Shown piece after piece: positions 37,484 through 47,152 of a stretch of DNA of 64,000 bases. The notes beneath the pieces are model-generated. The model saw nothing but the letters and a program-made list of their open reading frames with translations. It was not told the DNA's origin and searched no databases. Location: the NCBI GenBank assembly GCA_024958655.1, contig JANWUR010000002.1:186001-250000 (forward strand), given 5' to 3'. Position 1 is the stretch's first letter, and the number at the start of each line of letters is the position of its first letter. Source of the DNA: Cyanobium sp. FGCU6 (GTDB lineage Bacteria > Cyanobacteriota > Cyanobacteriia > PCC-6307 > Cyanobiaceae). A program made the position numbers and the translations under genes.

Positions 37484-39487
37484 TCAGGCCCTGCCCACCA
37501 GCTTCTGGCGCAGGCCCTTGATCCGGTCGCGCAGGTTGGCGGCCTCCTCGAACTCAAGGTTCTTGGCGGCGGCTTTCATCCTGTCCTCCAGCTGCTGAAT
37601 CAGCTCGGGCAGGGCGTCCAGGGGCACGTCGTTGTGCTCGGCCTGCTCGGTCGCCTGCTCCAACTGATCGTCGCTCAGACGCCGCGATACCTCAAGGAAA
37701 GCAAGGATGGAATTTCCGGCCCGCTTGCCAGCGGGGGTTGGGGTGATGCCGTGTTTCTCGTTGTAGGCCTGCTGGATGTCGCGGCGACGCTCGGTTTCGC
37801 TGATCGCCTTCGCCATCGAATCGGTGAGATTGTCGGCGTAGAGCAGGGCCACTCCCTCCACGTGACGAGCGGCTCGGCCGATCGTCTGGATCAAGGAGCG
37901 CTCAGCCCGCAGAAAGCCCTCCTTATCAGCATCGAGGATCGCCACCAGCGACACTTCCGGCAGGTCAAGGCCCTCCCGCAGCAGGTTCACACCCACCAGC
38001 ACGTCGTACTCGCCGTTTCGGAGATCCTGGATGATCTCGATCCGCTCGATCGAATGGATCTCGGAGTGGAGATAGCGCACCCGCACGCCATTCTCGGCCA
38101 GGTAGTCGGTGAGATCCTCCGCCATCCGTTTGGTGAGGGTGGTTACCAGCACCCGCTCCTGCTTGTCGGCACGCACCCGGATCTCACCCAGCAGGTCGTC
38201 CACCTGGCCGTCGGTGGGACGCACCTCCACGATCGGATCGAGCACGCCGGTGGGGCGGATCACCTGCTCCACCACCTGCCCCTGGCTCTGGGCCAGCTCC
38301 CAGCTGCCGGGGGTGGCGGAGACGAAGATCGACTGCCGCGCCTTCTGCCAGAACTCCTCGCCCTTCAGGGGCCGGTTGTCGGCGGCGGAGGGCAGGCGAA
38401 ACCCATGCTCGATCAGCACCTGCTTACGGCTCTGGTCGCCGTTGTACATCGCCTGCAGCTGGCTGCAGGTGACGTGGCTTTCATCCACCACCAACAGCCA
38501 GTCGTCGGGGAAATAGTCGATCAGGCACTCAGGCGGAGTACCTGCTTCGCGGCCGGCCAGATGGCGGGCGTAGTTCTCCACTCCGTTGCAGTAGCCCACC
38601 TGCTCCAGCATCTCCAGGTCGTAGATGGTGCGCTGCTCCAGTCGCTGGGCCTCCAGCAGCCGCCCCTGGCTGTTGAGTACCTCCAGCCGCTCCCGCAGTT
38701 CGGCGCGGATCGCCTTGATCGCCTCCTCCAGCCGCTCCTTCGGGGTCACGAAGTGCTTGGCCGGATAGATGTTGATCGCCTCCAGGCTCTGCAGAATCTC
38801 TCCGGTGGTGGGATCCACGTAGCGGATCGCCTCCACCTCATCGCCGAACAGCTCCACCCGCACCAGCCGGTCCTCGTACGCGGGGCCGATCTCCAGCACG
38901 TCGCCGCGCACGCGGAAGCGACCGCGCGAGATCTCCAGATCGTTGCGTGAATACTGGTTGTTCACGAGCTCCCGCAGAGAACCGCGCAGGTCGAGGCTTT
39001 CGCCCACCCGGAACTTCACAGCCGCCTTGAGGTACTCCGAGGGAATCCCCAGGCCGTAAATGCAGCTGATTGACGCCACCACAATCACATCCCGGCGCTC
39101 GAACAGCGAACGGGTGGCGGAGTGGCGCAGCATATCGATCTCTTCATTGATGGATGCGGTTTTGGCGATGTAGGTATCAGAGACCGGCACATAGGCCTCC
39201 GGCTGATAATAGTCGTAGTAGGAGATAAAGTACTCCACCGCGTTGTGCGGAAAGAACTCGCGCAGTTCGTTGCAGAGCTGGGCCGCCAGGGTCTTGTTGT
39301 GGGCCAGCACCAACGTCGGTCGGTCGGTGCGGGCGATCACGTTGGCGATCGTGAACGTCTTGCCAGTGCCGGTGGCACCGAGGAGGGTCTGAAAGCCGCG
39401 CCCGCCATCGACACCCTTCACCAGGGCGTCGATGGCGGCCGGTTGGTCACCCTTCGGTTCGTAGGGAGCGTGAAGCTGAAAAGCCAT
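37484..39487 (-). CDS. uvrB: Excinuclease ABC subunit UvrB
   Basis: Damage-verifying helicase of nucleotide excision repair; 667 residues from the ATG at 39487 ([16 protein letters not shown]). Walker [11 protein letters not shown] near residue 38, beta-hairpin region [11 protein letters not shown], helicase motif VDESH, then QTIGRAARH and a C-terminal UVR domain ([26 protein letters not shown]) that binds UvrC/UvrA. All motifs intact. The frame extends 7 codons upstream (GTG/ATG options), but MAFQL fits the family. Confidence 0.97.
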   Translation of the reverse strand: MAFQLHAPYEPKGDQPAAIDALVKGVDGGRGFQTLLGATGTGKTFTIANVIARTDRPTLVLAHNKTLAAQLCNELREFFPHNAVEYFISYYDYYQPEAYVPVSDTYIAKTASINEEIDMLRHSATRSLFERRDVIVVASISCIYGLGIPSEYLKAAVKFRVGESLDLRGSLRELVNNQYSRNDLEISRGRFRVRGDVLEIGPAYEDRLVRVELFGDEVEAIRYVDPTTGEILQSLEAINIYPAKHFVTPKERLEEAIKAIRAELRERLEVLNSQGRLLEAQRLEQRTIYDLEMLEQVGYCNGVENYARHLAGREAGTPPECLIDYFPDDWLLVVDESHVTCSQLQAMYNGDQSRKQVLIEHGFRLPSAADNRPLKGEEFWQKARQSIFVSATPGSWELAQSQGQVVEQVIRPTGVLDPIVEVRPTDGQVDDLLGEIRVRADKQERVLVTTLTKRMAEDLTDYLAENGVRVRYLHSEIHSIERIEIIQDLRNGEYDVLVGVNLLREGLDLPEVSLVAILDADKEGFLRAERSLIQTIGRAARHVEGVALLYADNLTDSMAKAISETERRRDIQQAYNEKHGITPTPAGKRAGNSILAFLEVSRRLSDDQLEQATEQAEHNDVPLDALPELIQQLEDRMKAAAKNLEFEEAANLRDRIKGLRQKLVGRA

Positions 39488-39540
39488 GACGCCCATTCTG
39501 GGCCCCATGGTGGGAGAAGCGCTGCCCTCAGCCGGGCGGG

Positions 39541-39558
39541 GAAGCCGACCCCGGCTTC
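39541..39558 (-). terminator. Stem-loop at the 3' end of the holin-like gene
   Basis: GAAGCCG (39541-39547) pairs with CGGCTTC (39552-39558) over ACCC, starting at the stop of the small membrane protein gene. No U-run follows on the minus strand, so termination would be inefficient or factor-dependent. Confidence 0.4.
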
Positions 39559-39988
39559 AGCCGATCGGACCGGTGAACAGAGCCGCCGCTCCAGTGAGCT
39601 TCACGTTCAGGCCGGGGATGGCGTTGAGGATGAAGTAGCAGAGCACGCTGTACACCAGGGCCCCGAGGGCGGCGCTGGTGAGGCCGTTGCGCAGGCGGAA
39701 CCCCTGAATCAGCCAGGCCGCCAGACCGAACAGGATGATCGTGATCACCCAGTCGAACAGCCAACCGATCGGGATGAGCCCGCCGAGGGTGGTGATCGCC
39801 CACGCCGGACCGAGGATGAACTTCAGGGGCCAGGTGAGGATCACGCCGAGAAGGCCGATCACCACGGCGGAGACGAGGGCGATGGGGAAACTCGCCATCT
39901 CCACGCCCAGGAAGGGGACCTGGGAGATCAGGAGAAGAATGATCGCCCGGATCGGCCACTGGAGCAGGGAGACCAGCAAACCAGACAT
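39557..39988 (-). CDS. Phage holin family 4_2-like membrane protein
   Basis: 143 residues with four hydrophobic segments (RAIILLLISQVPFLGVEM, VVIGLLGVILTWPL, FDWVITIILFGLAAWLI, ALVYSVLCYFIL). The size and pattern match the YvlD/PF04020 membrane family, called phage holin family only by homology; in cyanobacteria it is chromosomal and of unknown function. Lies between uvrB and ycf23 on the same strand. Confidence 0.75.
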   Translation of the reverse strand: MSGLLVSLLQWPIRAIILLLISQVPFLGVEMASFPIALVSAVVIGLLGVILTWPLKFILGPAWAITTLGGLIPIGWLFDWVITIILFGLAAWLIQGFRLRNGLTSAALGALVYSVLCYFILNAIPGLNVKLTGAAALFTGPIG

Positions 39989-40039
39989 GGCAGGGAGTGC
40001 GCGGGAGGGAAGACAATCCCAACCAGGCTAGTCAGGGCC

Positions 40040-40798
40040 TTAGACGCGCACAACGGCCCGTTGATCGATCGCCTCCCGCAGCCCCCTCACCACCGCTACC
40101 ATCGCCAGTTCGTCGTTGAGGCGATTGACAGCCGAGCCGACGCCCACGCCGGCAGCGCCGCAGGCCAGCGCCATGGGCACGGTGACGGCCGACAGGCCCG
40201 AGGCGCACAGCACCGGCAGTTCGATCGCCCGGCTGAGGGCATGGGCGGCGGCCAGGGTGGGCGCGGCCTTCTCGATCATCCCCAGGGAACCGGCACTGAA
40301 GGGCCGGGCGCTGGTGCCGCCCTCGGTCTGGATGAGATCGGCCCCGGCGGCCGCCAGATCCACCGCCAGCTGCTCCTGCTGATCGAGGGGCAGCACGTGG
40401 GGAACGGTCACCGACAGCACCACCTCGGGAAGCAGGGCCCGCGTCAGGCGGGTGAGCTCCAGCACCTCGGCGACGCCGAAGACAATGCCCTGGGGATAGA
40501 AGCTGTCGAAGTTGCCGATCTCCACCATCGTGGCGCCGGCGGCCACGGCGGGCGGGAACAGATCCGGATCCACCGCCGACACGCAGATCGGCAGGTCCGG
40601 TGCCGTGGCGGCCACCGCCTTCACAAGAGCCGGATCACAGGCGATGTCCAGCAGATCGGCGCCGCCAGCGGCGGCGGCCCGGGCGATCTGCTCCACCGAA
40701 GCGGCGTCGAAGTTGGCCAGGCCGGCGATCACCTTCAGCAGGCGCCGCTCGGTGATGGCGGACTGCAGGGAAGCGGGCAGGCTGGAGAGACGCGACAT
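40040..40798 (-). CDS. Ycf23 / DUF561 family TIM-barrel protein
   Basis: 252 residues beginning MSRLSSLPASLQSAI; KVIAGLANFDAASV, the GNFDSFYPQG motif, LIQTEGGTSARPF and PVLCASGLSAVTVPMAL are characteristic of the cyanobacterial/plastid Ycf23 family (DUF561), with a phosphate-binding TIM-barrel end. Function is unknown although it is strongly conserved in oxygenic phototrophs. Divergent from tilS, 23 bp between the starts. Confidence 0.9.
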   Translation of the reverse strand: MSRLSSLPASLQSAITERRLLKVIAGLANFDAASVEQIARAAAAGGADLLDIACDPALVKAVAATAPDLPICVSAVDPDLFPPAVAAGATMVEIGNFDSFYPQGIVFGVAEVLELTRLTRALLPEVVLSVTVPHVLPLDQQEQLAVDLAAAGADLIQTEGGTSARPFSAGSLGMIEKAAPTLAAAHALSRAIELPVLCASGLSAVTVPMALACGAAGVGVGSAVNRLNDELAMVAVVRGLREAIDQRAVVRV

Positions 40799-40821
40799 CG
40801 GCGAGCCGGAACGGACTTACC

Positions 40822-41883
40822 TTGATTCTCCCATCCGAGCCCACGGCGACTGGCTCCAGGCCGCAGGAACCCGGTCGGGGCTGGAGTGCCGACCACCTGC
40901 GGCTGCATCGCCATCTGCGGGCCCATCCCAACCTGCTGCCGCTCGGCGCGCCACTGTTGGTGGCCGTCTCGGGGGGCCAGGACTCGATGGCGCTGATCGG
41001 ACTGCTTCATGACCTGCGGCGGCGGCATGAGTGGTCGCTTCACCTCTGGCACGGCGACCATGGCTGGCGACCGGAGGCCACGGCCCAGGCCGCCGCCCTC
41101 GCCCTCTGGGCCGCCGGGCGCGGCCTGCCGCTGCTGGGGGAGCGGGCCGATCCGCCACCCCAGGGGGAGGACGCCGCCCGCCGCTGGCGCTACGGGCGGC
41201 TGGCGGATGCGGCGCGGTCCCTGGGATGCACTCACGTGGTCACGGGCCATACCGCCGATGACCGGGCCGAGACGGTGCTGCTGCATCTGGCCCGCGGCAG
41301 CCACCGGCGTGGTCCGTCGAGCCTCCGGGCCAGCCGGCCGCTGGCGGAGAGTCCCGGCGCTCCGCGCCTCTGCCGCCCCCTGCTGCCGTTCAGCCGCGGT
41401 GACACCCTGCGGATCTGCCGGCAGCAGCACCTGCCGATCTGGGAAGATGCCAGCAACGGCGACCCCCGCTTCAGCCGCAACCGCGTGCGGACGGAGGTGC
41501 TGCCGGTGCTGGAGTCGCTGCATCCCGGTGCCGCCCGCCGGATCGCCGCCCAGGCCGAGCGGCTGGCTGAAGAGGAGGACGCCCTGGACGAACTGATCCA
41601 GCTCGCAGTGGCTGCCCTGGCACTGAGCCCTGCCTCCGATGGAAGGGAACAGCTCAATCGTGCCTCCCTCGCGGCCCTGAACAGGGCGAACCGACGGCGC
41701 CTGCTGCACAGCTGGCTGAGAAGGCGGCTCGGACGACCGTTGAACGCCACGGTGCTGGACGACCTGGTCGCACGGCTGGAAGCGGGTGGGTCTCCGGGGA
41801 GGCTGGCGCTGCCTGGCGGCTGGCGTTTGGAATGGAACCGAGGCACAATGGTTCTCATGGGCCCCGACCACACCGATGGCTGA
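40822..41883 (+). CDS. tilS: tRNA(Ile)-lysidine synthetase
   Basis: Converts C34 of the tRNA-Ile CAU anticodon to lysidine so AUA is read as Ile. 353 residues from a TTG at 40822. PP-loop SGGQDSMALIG near residue 50, HGDHGWRPE, GHTADDRAETVLL and RNRVRTEVLPVL are diagnostic. Its 3' end overlaps the next gene by 8 bp, indicating co-translation. Confidence 0.93.
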   Translation: MILPSEPTATGSRPQEPGRGWSADHLRLHRHLRAHPNLLPLGAPLLVAVSGGQDSMALIGLLHDLRRRHEWSLHLWHGDHGWRPEATAQAAALALWAAGRGLPLLGERADPPPQGEDAARRWRYGRLADAARSLGCTHVVTGHTADDRAETVLLHLARGSHRRGPSSLRASRPLAESPGAPRLCRPLLPFSRGDTLRICRQQHLPIWEDASNGDPRFSRNRVRTEVLPVLESLHPGAARRIAAQAERLAEEEDALDELIQLAVAALALSPASDGREQLNRASLAALNRANRRRLLHSWLRRRLGRPLNATVLDDLVARLEAGGSPGRLALPGGWRLEWNRGTMVLMGPDHTDG

Positions 41884-42814
41884 GCCGCACGAGCAATCGG
41901 CCGCCGCCGATCGGTATGCCGCTGTCGAAGCGGCGTACTGCGACGACCGCTGGCAGGACGTGCTCGATCAGGGGGAGCGGCTGCTTGGCGATCTCGACCC
42001 GCTGGATGACGCCCTGGCCACGGCCCTTCGCCAGCGGCTGCAGTTACTGATGGCCCACTCCCATCTCCACGGCTTCGGCGACAGGGACGCGGCCGAGGAT
42101 CTCTACCGCCAGGTCCTGAACACGGCGAACGCCGAACCGGCCCTGCGTCGCAGTGCCGAAGAGGGTCTGCAGCAATGCAACCGGCCCATCGTCCGCGCCG
42201 CGGTGGACATCGTGGAGCCACCTGCCCTGGCGGCCCCCGCATCGGAACGACCGCTGCCGGAGCCGGTGGCTCCACCCCTCACGGTGGATCCAGCCGTCCC
42301 CTTTGCCGCTGGCACCGCGTCCGCCACCGCCAGCCTCATCCAGGCAGCGGCCACCCCCTGGCTGGCCGCGAACCCACAAATCCCCGCTGCGGTTGTTCGC
42401 GACGCGGAGGAGGGGCCCGGCGATCCCAGCCCTGCATCGACCCCGGCACCGAGGCTGATGGCGGACGTGGTGGAGGAGCCGGAGCTGCTCGAGGTTCACA
42501 GGGTCGATCCTCTGCTGGCCGAGGAGATCGAACTCGCCCTGCAGGAACCGGCCGCATCCGCAGCCCCGGCCCAGGTGAAGGCATCGCCCGGTGATGGGCC
42601 CGCAAAACAGGCTCCGGAACGTTCACCGGAGCTGCAGAACGAGACCCCCCCGGCTGAAGCCAGCCCCGCCGTGCTCGAAGGTTTGCCCTTGCAGCCACCT
42701 CCAAGCGGTCTGGCAACCGTCGCGGAAGCTCCCTCCTTACTGGAAGAGGAGCTGTTCGAAGACGACGAAGACTCGGATCTGCTGGAGGGGCTGCTGCAGG
42801 TGGCCCTGGGCTGA
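41876..42814 (+). CDS. Hypothetical protein with acidic C-terminus
   Basis: 312 residues from the ATG at 41876 (MAEPHEQSAAADRY). The first 100 residues are helical and TPR-like (YCDDRWQDVLDQGERLL, ALRRSAEEGLQ); residues 110-280 are proline/alanine-rich and probably disordered; the end is strongly acidic (EEELFEDDEDSDLLEGLL). No recognised function. Coupled to tilS by overlap and convergent with rnj (20 bp). Confidence 0.7.
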   Translation: MAEPHEQSAAADRYAAVEAAYCDDRWQDVLDQGERLLGDLDPLDDALATALRQRLQLLMAHSHLHGFGDRDAAEDLYRQVLNTANAEPALRRSAEEGLQQCNRPIVRAAVDIVEPPALAAPASERPLPEPVAPPLTVDPAVPFAAGTASATASLIQAAATPWLAANPQIPAAVVRDAEEGPGDPSPASTPAPRLMADVVEEPELLEVHRVDPLLAEEIELALQEPAASAAPAQVKASPGDGPAKQAPERSPELQNETPPAEASPAVLEGLPLQPPPSGLATVAEAPSLLEEELFEDDEDSDLLEGLLQVALG

Positions 42815-42834
42815 GCCTGGGCCACCGGTGGGGA

Positions 42835-44814
42835 TCAGCCGGCCACGGCGGCGGAGCGACGCCGGCGGGTACGGCCGGCGGGCTCGGGCTCTTCAGCACT
42901 GCGGCGGGCGGCGGCAGGAGCGGGAGCGGGGCTGGCGGAGGGGGCAGGCGCAGCTGCCGAAGCCGCCACCGGGGCGGGAGCTGCGGAACGCAGCGGAGCG
43001 CCCGGGCGGCCACCGTCACGGCGACCTCGGGGGGCCGGACGGGTGTCAGGCTCGGCGTCAGCACGACCCTTATAAGCCGGTGTTCCGGCGGGGGCAGGCT
43101 GCACCAGGCAGATGATCAGGGGGTCGACCTGGAGTTCGCGGCGCAGGCGCCGCTGCAGACCCACCTCGATCTCGCGCTGGACACCGACCCAATCCACGTC
43201 GGGTGCCTTGCCGCCGCTGTTGCGCGCGAGCTGGTTCCAGCGGTTCTCGAGCACCCAGGTGATCTCCCGTTCCGCCCAGACCGAGAGCTTGCGGGCATCG
43301 GCTGCGGTGACCACACCACGCAGATTGACCCGGGGCGGCGCCGCCATCACCCCGTCGGTGGTGATCACCGCCAGCAGGGTGATGACCCCGTCCTCAGCCA
43401 GCTGCTGGCGTTCCTTGAGCACCCTGGCATCGACGATGCCATTGCGGGAGGCATCGAGCAGTTCGATCCCTGCCTTGACCGGCTCGCCCTTGTGGATGGT
43501 GTCCGGGGTGAGTTCCACCACATCGCCGTTGTCGACGATCAGGATGTTGTCAGCTGGCACCCCCATCGACTGAGCCGTCTTGGAATGGCAGACAAGCATG
43601 CGGTGCTCGCCGTGCACGGGCACGAAAAACTTCGGCTTGGCCAGGGCCAGCATCAGTTTGTGGTCCTCCTGGCAGCCGTGTCCGGAGACGTGAATGCCCT
43701 CGCCTTTGCCGTAGACCACCTTGGCGCCCATCATCATCAGGCGATCGATGGTGTTCACGACCGAGATGGTGTTACCAGGGATAGGGCTGGCCGAAAAGAT
43801 GATGGTGTCGCTTGACTTCACCTGGACCTGGGGATGCTCGCCCCGGGAGATGCGGCTGAGGGCGGCCAGAGGCTCGCCCTGGCTCCCGGTCATCAGCAGC
43901 AGGGTTTCGCGGTCGGGAAGATCACGGATCTGCTTGATCGGCACGAACAGGTCATCAGGGGCACGCATGTAGCCGAGCTCCCTGGCCTTGGCGATCACGT
44001 TGAGCATCGAGCGTCCGAGAAGCCCAACCTTGCGCCCGTTTTTCATCGCCAGCTCCAGAATCATCGACACACGATGAATCGAGCTTGCGAAGGTGGTGAT
44101 GATCACCCGGCCGTCTGCCTGGCTGATGTGGCGATCAAGATTCGGGAAGACGGATCGCTCCGGAGGAGTGAAGCCGGGGATCTCTGCGTTGGTGGAATCG
44201 CTGAAGAGGCAGAGCACACCCTGCTCGCCATAATGGGCCAGGCGTTGGATGTCGAATGTTTCTCCATCCACTGGGGTGTGGTCAAACTTGAAATCACCGG
44301 TGAAGATGATCACACCAACGGGCGTGGTGATGGCCAGCGTGAAGCTGTCGGCCATCGAGTGGGTGTTACGGATGAATTCGACCTTGAAGTGCTGGCCGAC
44401 ATGCACCACATCCCGTGGACCAACCGTCTGGATGGTGGTGCGATCGGTGACGCCCGCTTCCTCCATCTTCCCCTGCAGCATCGACATCGCCAGACGAGGG
44501 CCGTAGATGACCGGGATATTGAAGTTCTTGAGGTGGTGGGGAATACCGCCGATGTGATCTTCATGGCCATGGGTGACCACCATGCCCCGGATGCGCTTCT
44601 GGTTTTCGCGCAGATAACTGGTATCGGGCATCACCACGTTCACGCCGTGCATGCCATCACTGGGGAAGGCCAGGCCGGCATCCACCAGCATGAGCTCATC
44701 GCCGTATTCGAAGACGCAGGTGTTCTTGCCGATCTCGTGGAGGCCTCCGAGGGGGATGACACGCAGAGCCGGCTGTTTGCCGCTGGAACCGTTGTGGCCG
44801 TTGGGACTGGTCAT
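42835..44814 (-). CDS. rnj: Ribonuclease J
   Basis: Metallo-beta-lactamase/beta-CASP RNase with 5'-3' exo- and endonuclease activity, 659 residues. THGHEDHIGG near residue 82 holds the zinc ligands; FTGDFKFDHTP, SDSTNAEIPG and VHGEHRMLVCH follow. Core about 1-560; the last 90 residues are a proline/alanine tail ending in an arginine cluster (GRTRRRRSAAVAG), probably a disordered RNA- or protein-contact tail as in cyanobacterial RNases. Upstream of dapA on the other side of a 78-bp gap, same strand. Confidence 0.95.
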   Translation of the reverse strand: MTSPNGHNGSSGKQPALRVIPLGGLHEIGKNTCVFEYGDELMLVDAGLAFPSDGMHGVNVVMPDTSYLRENQKRIRGMVVTHGHEDHIGGIPHHLKNFNIPVIYGPRLAMSMLQGKMEEAGVTDRTTIQTVGPRDVVHVGQHFKVEFIRNTHSMADSFTLAITTPVGVIIFTGDFKFDHTPVDGETFDIQRLAHYGEQGVLCLFSDSTNAEIPGFTPPERSVFPNLDRHISQADGRVIITTFASSIHRVSMILELAMKNGRKVGLLGRSMLNVIAKARELGYMRAPDDLFVPIKQIRDLPDRETLLLMTGSQGEPLAALSRISRGEHPQVQVKSSDTIIFSASPIPGNTISVVNTIDRLMMMGAKVVYGKGEGIHVSGHGCQEDHKLMLALAKPKFFVPVHGEHRMLVCHSKTAQSMGVPADNILIVDNGDVVELTPDTIHKGEPVKAGIELLDASRNGIVDARVLKERQQLAEDGVITLLAVITTDGVMAAPPRVNLRGVVTAADARKLSVWAEREITWVLENRWNQLARNSGGKAPDVDWVGVQREIEVGLQRRLRRELQVDPLIICLVQPAPAGTPAYKGRADAEPDTRPAPRGRRDGGRPGAPLRSAAPAPVAASAAAPAPSASPAPAPAAARRSAEEPEPAGRTRRRRSAAVAG

Positions 44815-44892
44815 GAAGAGAGAAAAGCAGAAAGAAGGAGAAGCTGGATCGGAAGCTCGCTCGCGAGCGGATCGAGGAAGCGGGCCTTGGCG

Positions 44893-45798
44893 TCAGGTGG
44901 GACGCAGGGCGGCAAGGATCGAGGAAAGTCGCTGGCGCACGTCGCTGTCGGCGGGAAGGAGGGGAAGACGGGGAGAGCCCACGGGCCAGCCGCTCAGCTC
45001 CAGCGCGGCCTTCACGGGGATCGGGTTGGTGGTGCAGAACAGGGCCTTGCCGAGGGGAAGCAACGCCTCGTGCCAGGCGAGGGCGGCGGCATGGTCGCCG
45101 CCAAGGAAGGCAGAGACCATGGCGCTGATCTGTGGTCCGGCGAGGTGGCTGGCCACGCTCACCACCCCCACGGCGCCCACCGCCATCATCGGCAGGGTGA
45201 GGGCATCATCACCGCTGTAGATGGCGAGGCGTTCGCCGCAGAGGGCCCGCAGCTGGCTCACCTCCTCGGTGGTGCCGCTGGCCGCCTTGAAACTCACCAC
45301 GTTGGGGCAGTTGAGCAGGCGAACCACCGTTTCGGGCGCCACGCTGCAGCCGGTGCGACCAGGGATGTTGTAGAGCATGAGTGGAAGATCCGGTGCCGCT
45401 GCGGCAACGGCCCGGAAATGGGCCTCGAGGCCCGCCTGGGGAGGCCGGTTGTAGTAGGGCACCACCACGAGGGCCCCATCGGCGCCGAGGGCGGCCGCCT
45501 CCCGGGTGGCCTCCACGGCCTCGGCGGTGCAGTTGCTGCCGCTGCCAGCCAGCACCGGCCCCCGGCCGGCGACCGCCTCCTTCACAGCCGCCAGCAGACG
45601 GTGCTGCTCCTCCCAGCTGAGGGTGGGCGATTCACCGGTGGTGCCACAGACCACCAGCCCGTCTGAGCCCTGGTTGATCAGGTGATCCGCCAGGCGCGCC
45701 GCCAGCTCGACATCCACCGATCCATCATCCGCAAAGGGGGTGACCAGGGCGGTGAGCACCCGACCGAAGGGAGCGGCGCTGCAAGGGGCCGTGCTCAA
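44893..45798 (-). CDS. dapA: 4-hydroxy-tetrahydrodipicolinate synthase
   Basis: Condenses pyruvate with aspartate semialdehyde toward diaminopimelate/lysine. 301 residues from a TTG at 45798 that overlaps the asd stop by 4 nt (TTGA). [10 protein letters not shown] near residue 45, the YNIPGRTG tyrosine, and the Schiff-base lysine in VVSFKAASG (more often VKEASG, so a Glu is replaced by Ala after the Lys). Downstream of asd, which makes its substrate; the TTGA overlap implies coupled translation. Confidence 0.95.
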   Translation of the reverse strand: MSTAPCSAAPFGRVLTALVTPFADDGSVDVELAARLADHLINQGSDGLVVCGTTGESPTLSWEEQHRLLAAVKEAVAGRGPVLAGSGSNCTAEAVEATREAAALGADGALVVVPYYNRPPQAGLEAHFRAVAAAAPDLPLMLYNIPGRTGCSVAPETVVRLLNCPNVVSFKAASGTTEEVSQLRALCGERLAIYSGDDALTLPMMAVGAVGVVSVASHLAGPQISAMVSAFLGGDHAAALAWHEALLPLGKALFCTTNPIPVKAALELSGWPVGSPRLPLLPADSDVRQRLSSILAALRPT

Positions 45799-46919
45799 GC
45801 GCCACCTCCTGAGACGGTGGCCGCCGGCTGGCATAGCAGTTCGGCGATCTGGATGGCGTTGAGGGCGGCACCTTTGCGGATCTGGTCGCCGCAGAGCCAG
45901 AGCTCCAGGGCATTCGGATCACTGAGGTCCTGGCGGAGGCGGCCCACCGCCACCGGATCCCGGCCGGTCACATCGGTGGGCATGGGGAAGCGGTTGGCCT
46001 CGAAGTCCTCGATCAGCTCCACCCCCGGCGCCTTTGCCAGGAGGGCGCGGGCTTCGGCCACCGGGAACGGCTCGCTGAACTCGATGTTCACCGCCTCAGA
46101 ATGGGCTCGCAGCACCGGAACGCGAACGCAGGTGGCGGTGAGCCGCAGATCGGGAATCCCCATGATCTTGCGGGTCTCGTTGACCATCTTCAGCTCCTCC
46201 TCGCAGTAGCCGTTGGCCTGCAGAGGGGAGTTGTGGAGGAACAGGTTGAAGGCCAGGGAGTGGGGCAGCACCGTGCTCACCGGCTCGCCGCCGTCGAGCA
46301 CGGTGCGGCTGAGTCTGCGCAACTCCTCCATGGCCCGGGCGCCCGCGCCGCTGGCCGACTGGTAGGTGCTCACCACCACCCGGCGGAGCGGCCGCCGTGC
46401 CGCCAGCGGCGCGAGGGCCACCGTGAGCAGGATCGTGGTGCAGTTGGGGTTGGCGATGATGCCGGCATGGCCGAAGGCGGCCTCGGGGTTCACCTCGGGC
46501 ACCACCAGGGGCACGGCCGGATCGAGGCGGAAGGCGCTGGAGTTGTCGATCACCACGGCTCCGGCCTGCACCGCCACTGGCGCCCACTGCTTCGAAGCGC
46601 TGCCACCGGCCGAGGCCAGCACCAGATCCACGCCCTCGAAGGCCGCCTCGCTCGCCTCGCGGATGGTGTGATCCCGCCCCTCCCAGGCGAGGCTGCAGCC
46701 GGCGGAGCGCGGGGAGGCGAGGGGAATCAGTTCCGCCACGGGGAACGAGCGCTCAGCCAGGAGCTGGAGCAACTCCTGACCCACCGCACCGGTGGCGCCA
46801 AGGATGGCGACCCGCAGGGGACGACGAGGGAGGGTGGAGGAGGGGGTGGGTGCAGTCGCGGTGAAGGTCAACGGAGCGGAGGGGACGGGATCGGCGGAAC
46901 AGCGGGGCGAGGAGAACAT
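45795..46919 (-). CDS. asd: Aspartate-semialdehyde dehydrogenase
   Basis: NADPH-dependent reduction of aspartyl phosphate to aspartate semialdehyde; 374 residues. The first 35 form a low-complexity extension (an internal start is possible), then [19 protein letters not shown] (NADP-binding) begins. The active-site cysteine lies in [10 protein letters not shown], also [10 protein letters not shown] and the HSEAVNIEF histidine. Operon with dapA; divergent from tig across a 233-bp gap. Confidence 0.95.
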   Translation of the reverse strand: MFSSPRCSADPVPSAPLTFTATAPTPSSTLPRRPLRVAILGATGAVGQELLQLLAERSFPVAELIPLASPRSAGCSLAWEGRDHTIREASEAAFEGVDLVLASAGGSASKQWAPVAVQAGAVVIDNSSAFRLDPAVPLVVPEVNPEAAFGHAGIIANPNCTTILLTVALAPLAARRPLRRVVVSTYQSASGAGARAMEELRRLSRTVLDGGEPVSTVLPHSLAFNLFLHNSPLQANGYCEEELKMVNETRKIMGIPDLRLTATCVRVPVLRAHSEAVNIEFSEPFPVAEARALLAKAPGVELIEDFEANRFPMPTDVTGRDPVAVGRLRQDLSDPNALELWLCGDQIRKGAALNAIQIAELLCQPAATVSGGGA

Positions 46920-47152
46920 CCGGACGGGCCTCCGGAGACCGGGACCGTGCCGGCACCGCCGCCTTGAGAACCGGATGTTCAGCCGAAGCGAACCTGCCGA
47001 CCTTCAGCGACCTCCGGTGGGAACACCGGGGACGTGCGGGGTGGTGGATTGGGGATATGCAGCGCCCTGTGCGTCGCAGAAACAATACGCGGCCGGGGCC
47101 CGGTTCGACCACTTTTCTAGGATCGGTCGTTGCCCAGCCGTAGGCCCGTTCC
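46920..47152. promoter_or_regulatory. Divergent intergenic region asd/tig with GNRA hairpin
   Basis: This 233-bp gap must hold promoters for asd (minus) and tig (plus). It contains a perfect 6-bp hairpin CCGGTG-GGAA-CACCGG (47014-47029) with a GNRA-class loop, and a TAGGAT -10-like box at 47118-47123 about 30 bp before tig. No tRNA or known RNA fold recognised. Promoter calls are inference. Confidence 0.4.

Noticed and set aside
36965-38950. A 661-residue plus-strand frame opposite the LssY_C gene and uvrB
   Set aside because: Antisense of two well-supported genes, with biased composition (His, Gln, Leu) and no motif.
43834-45666. A 610-residue plus-strand frame opposite rnj and dapA
   Set aside because: Composition typical of antisense reading; both minus-strand genes have all catalytic motifs.
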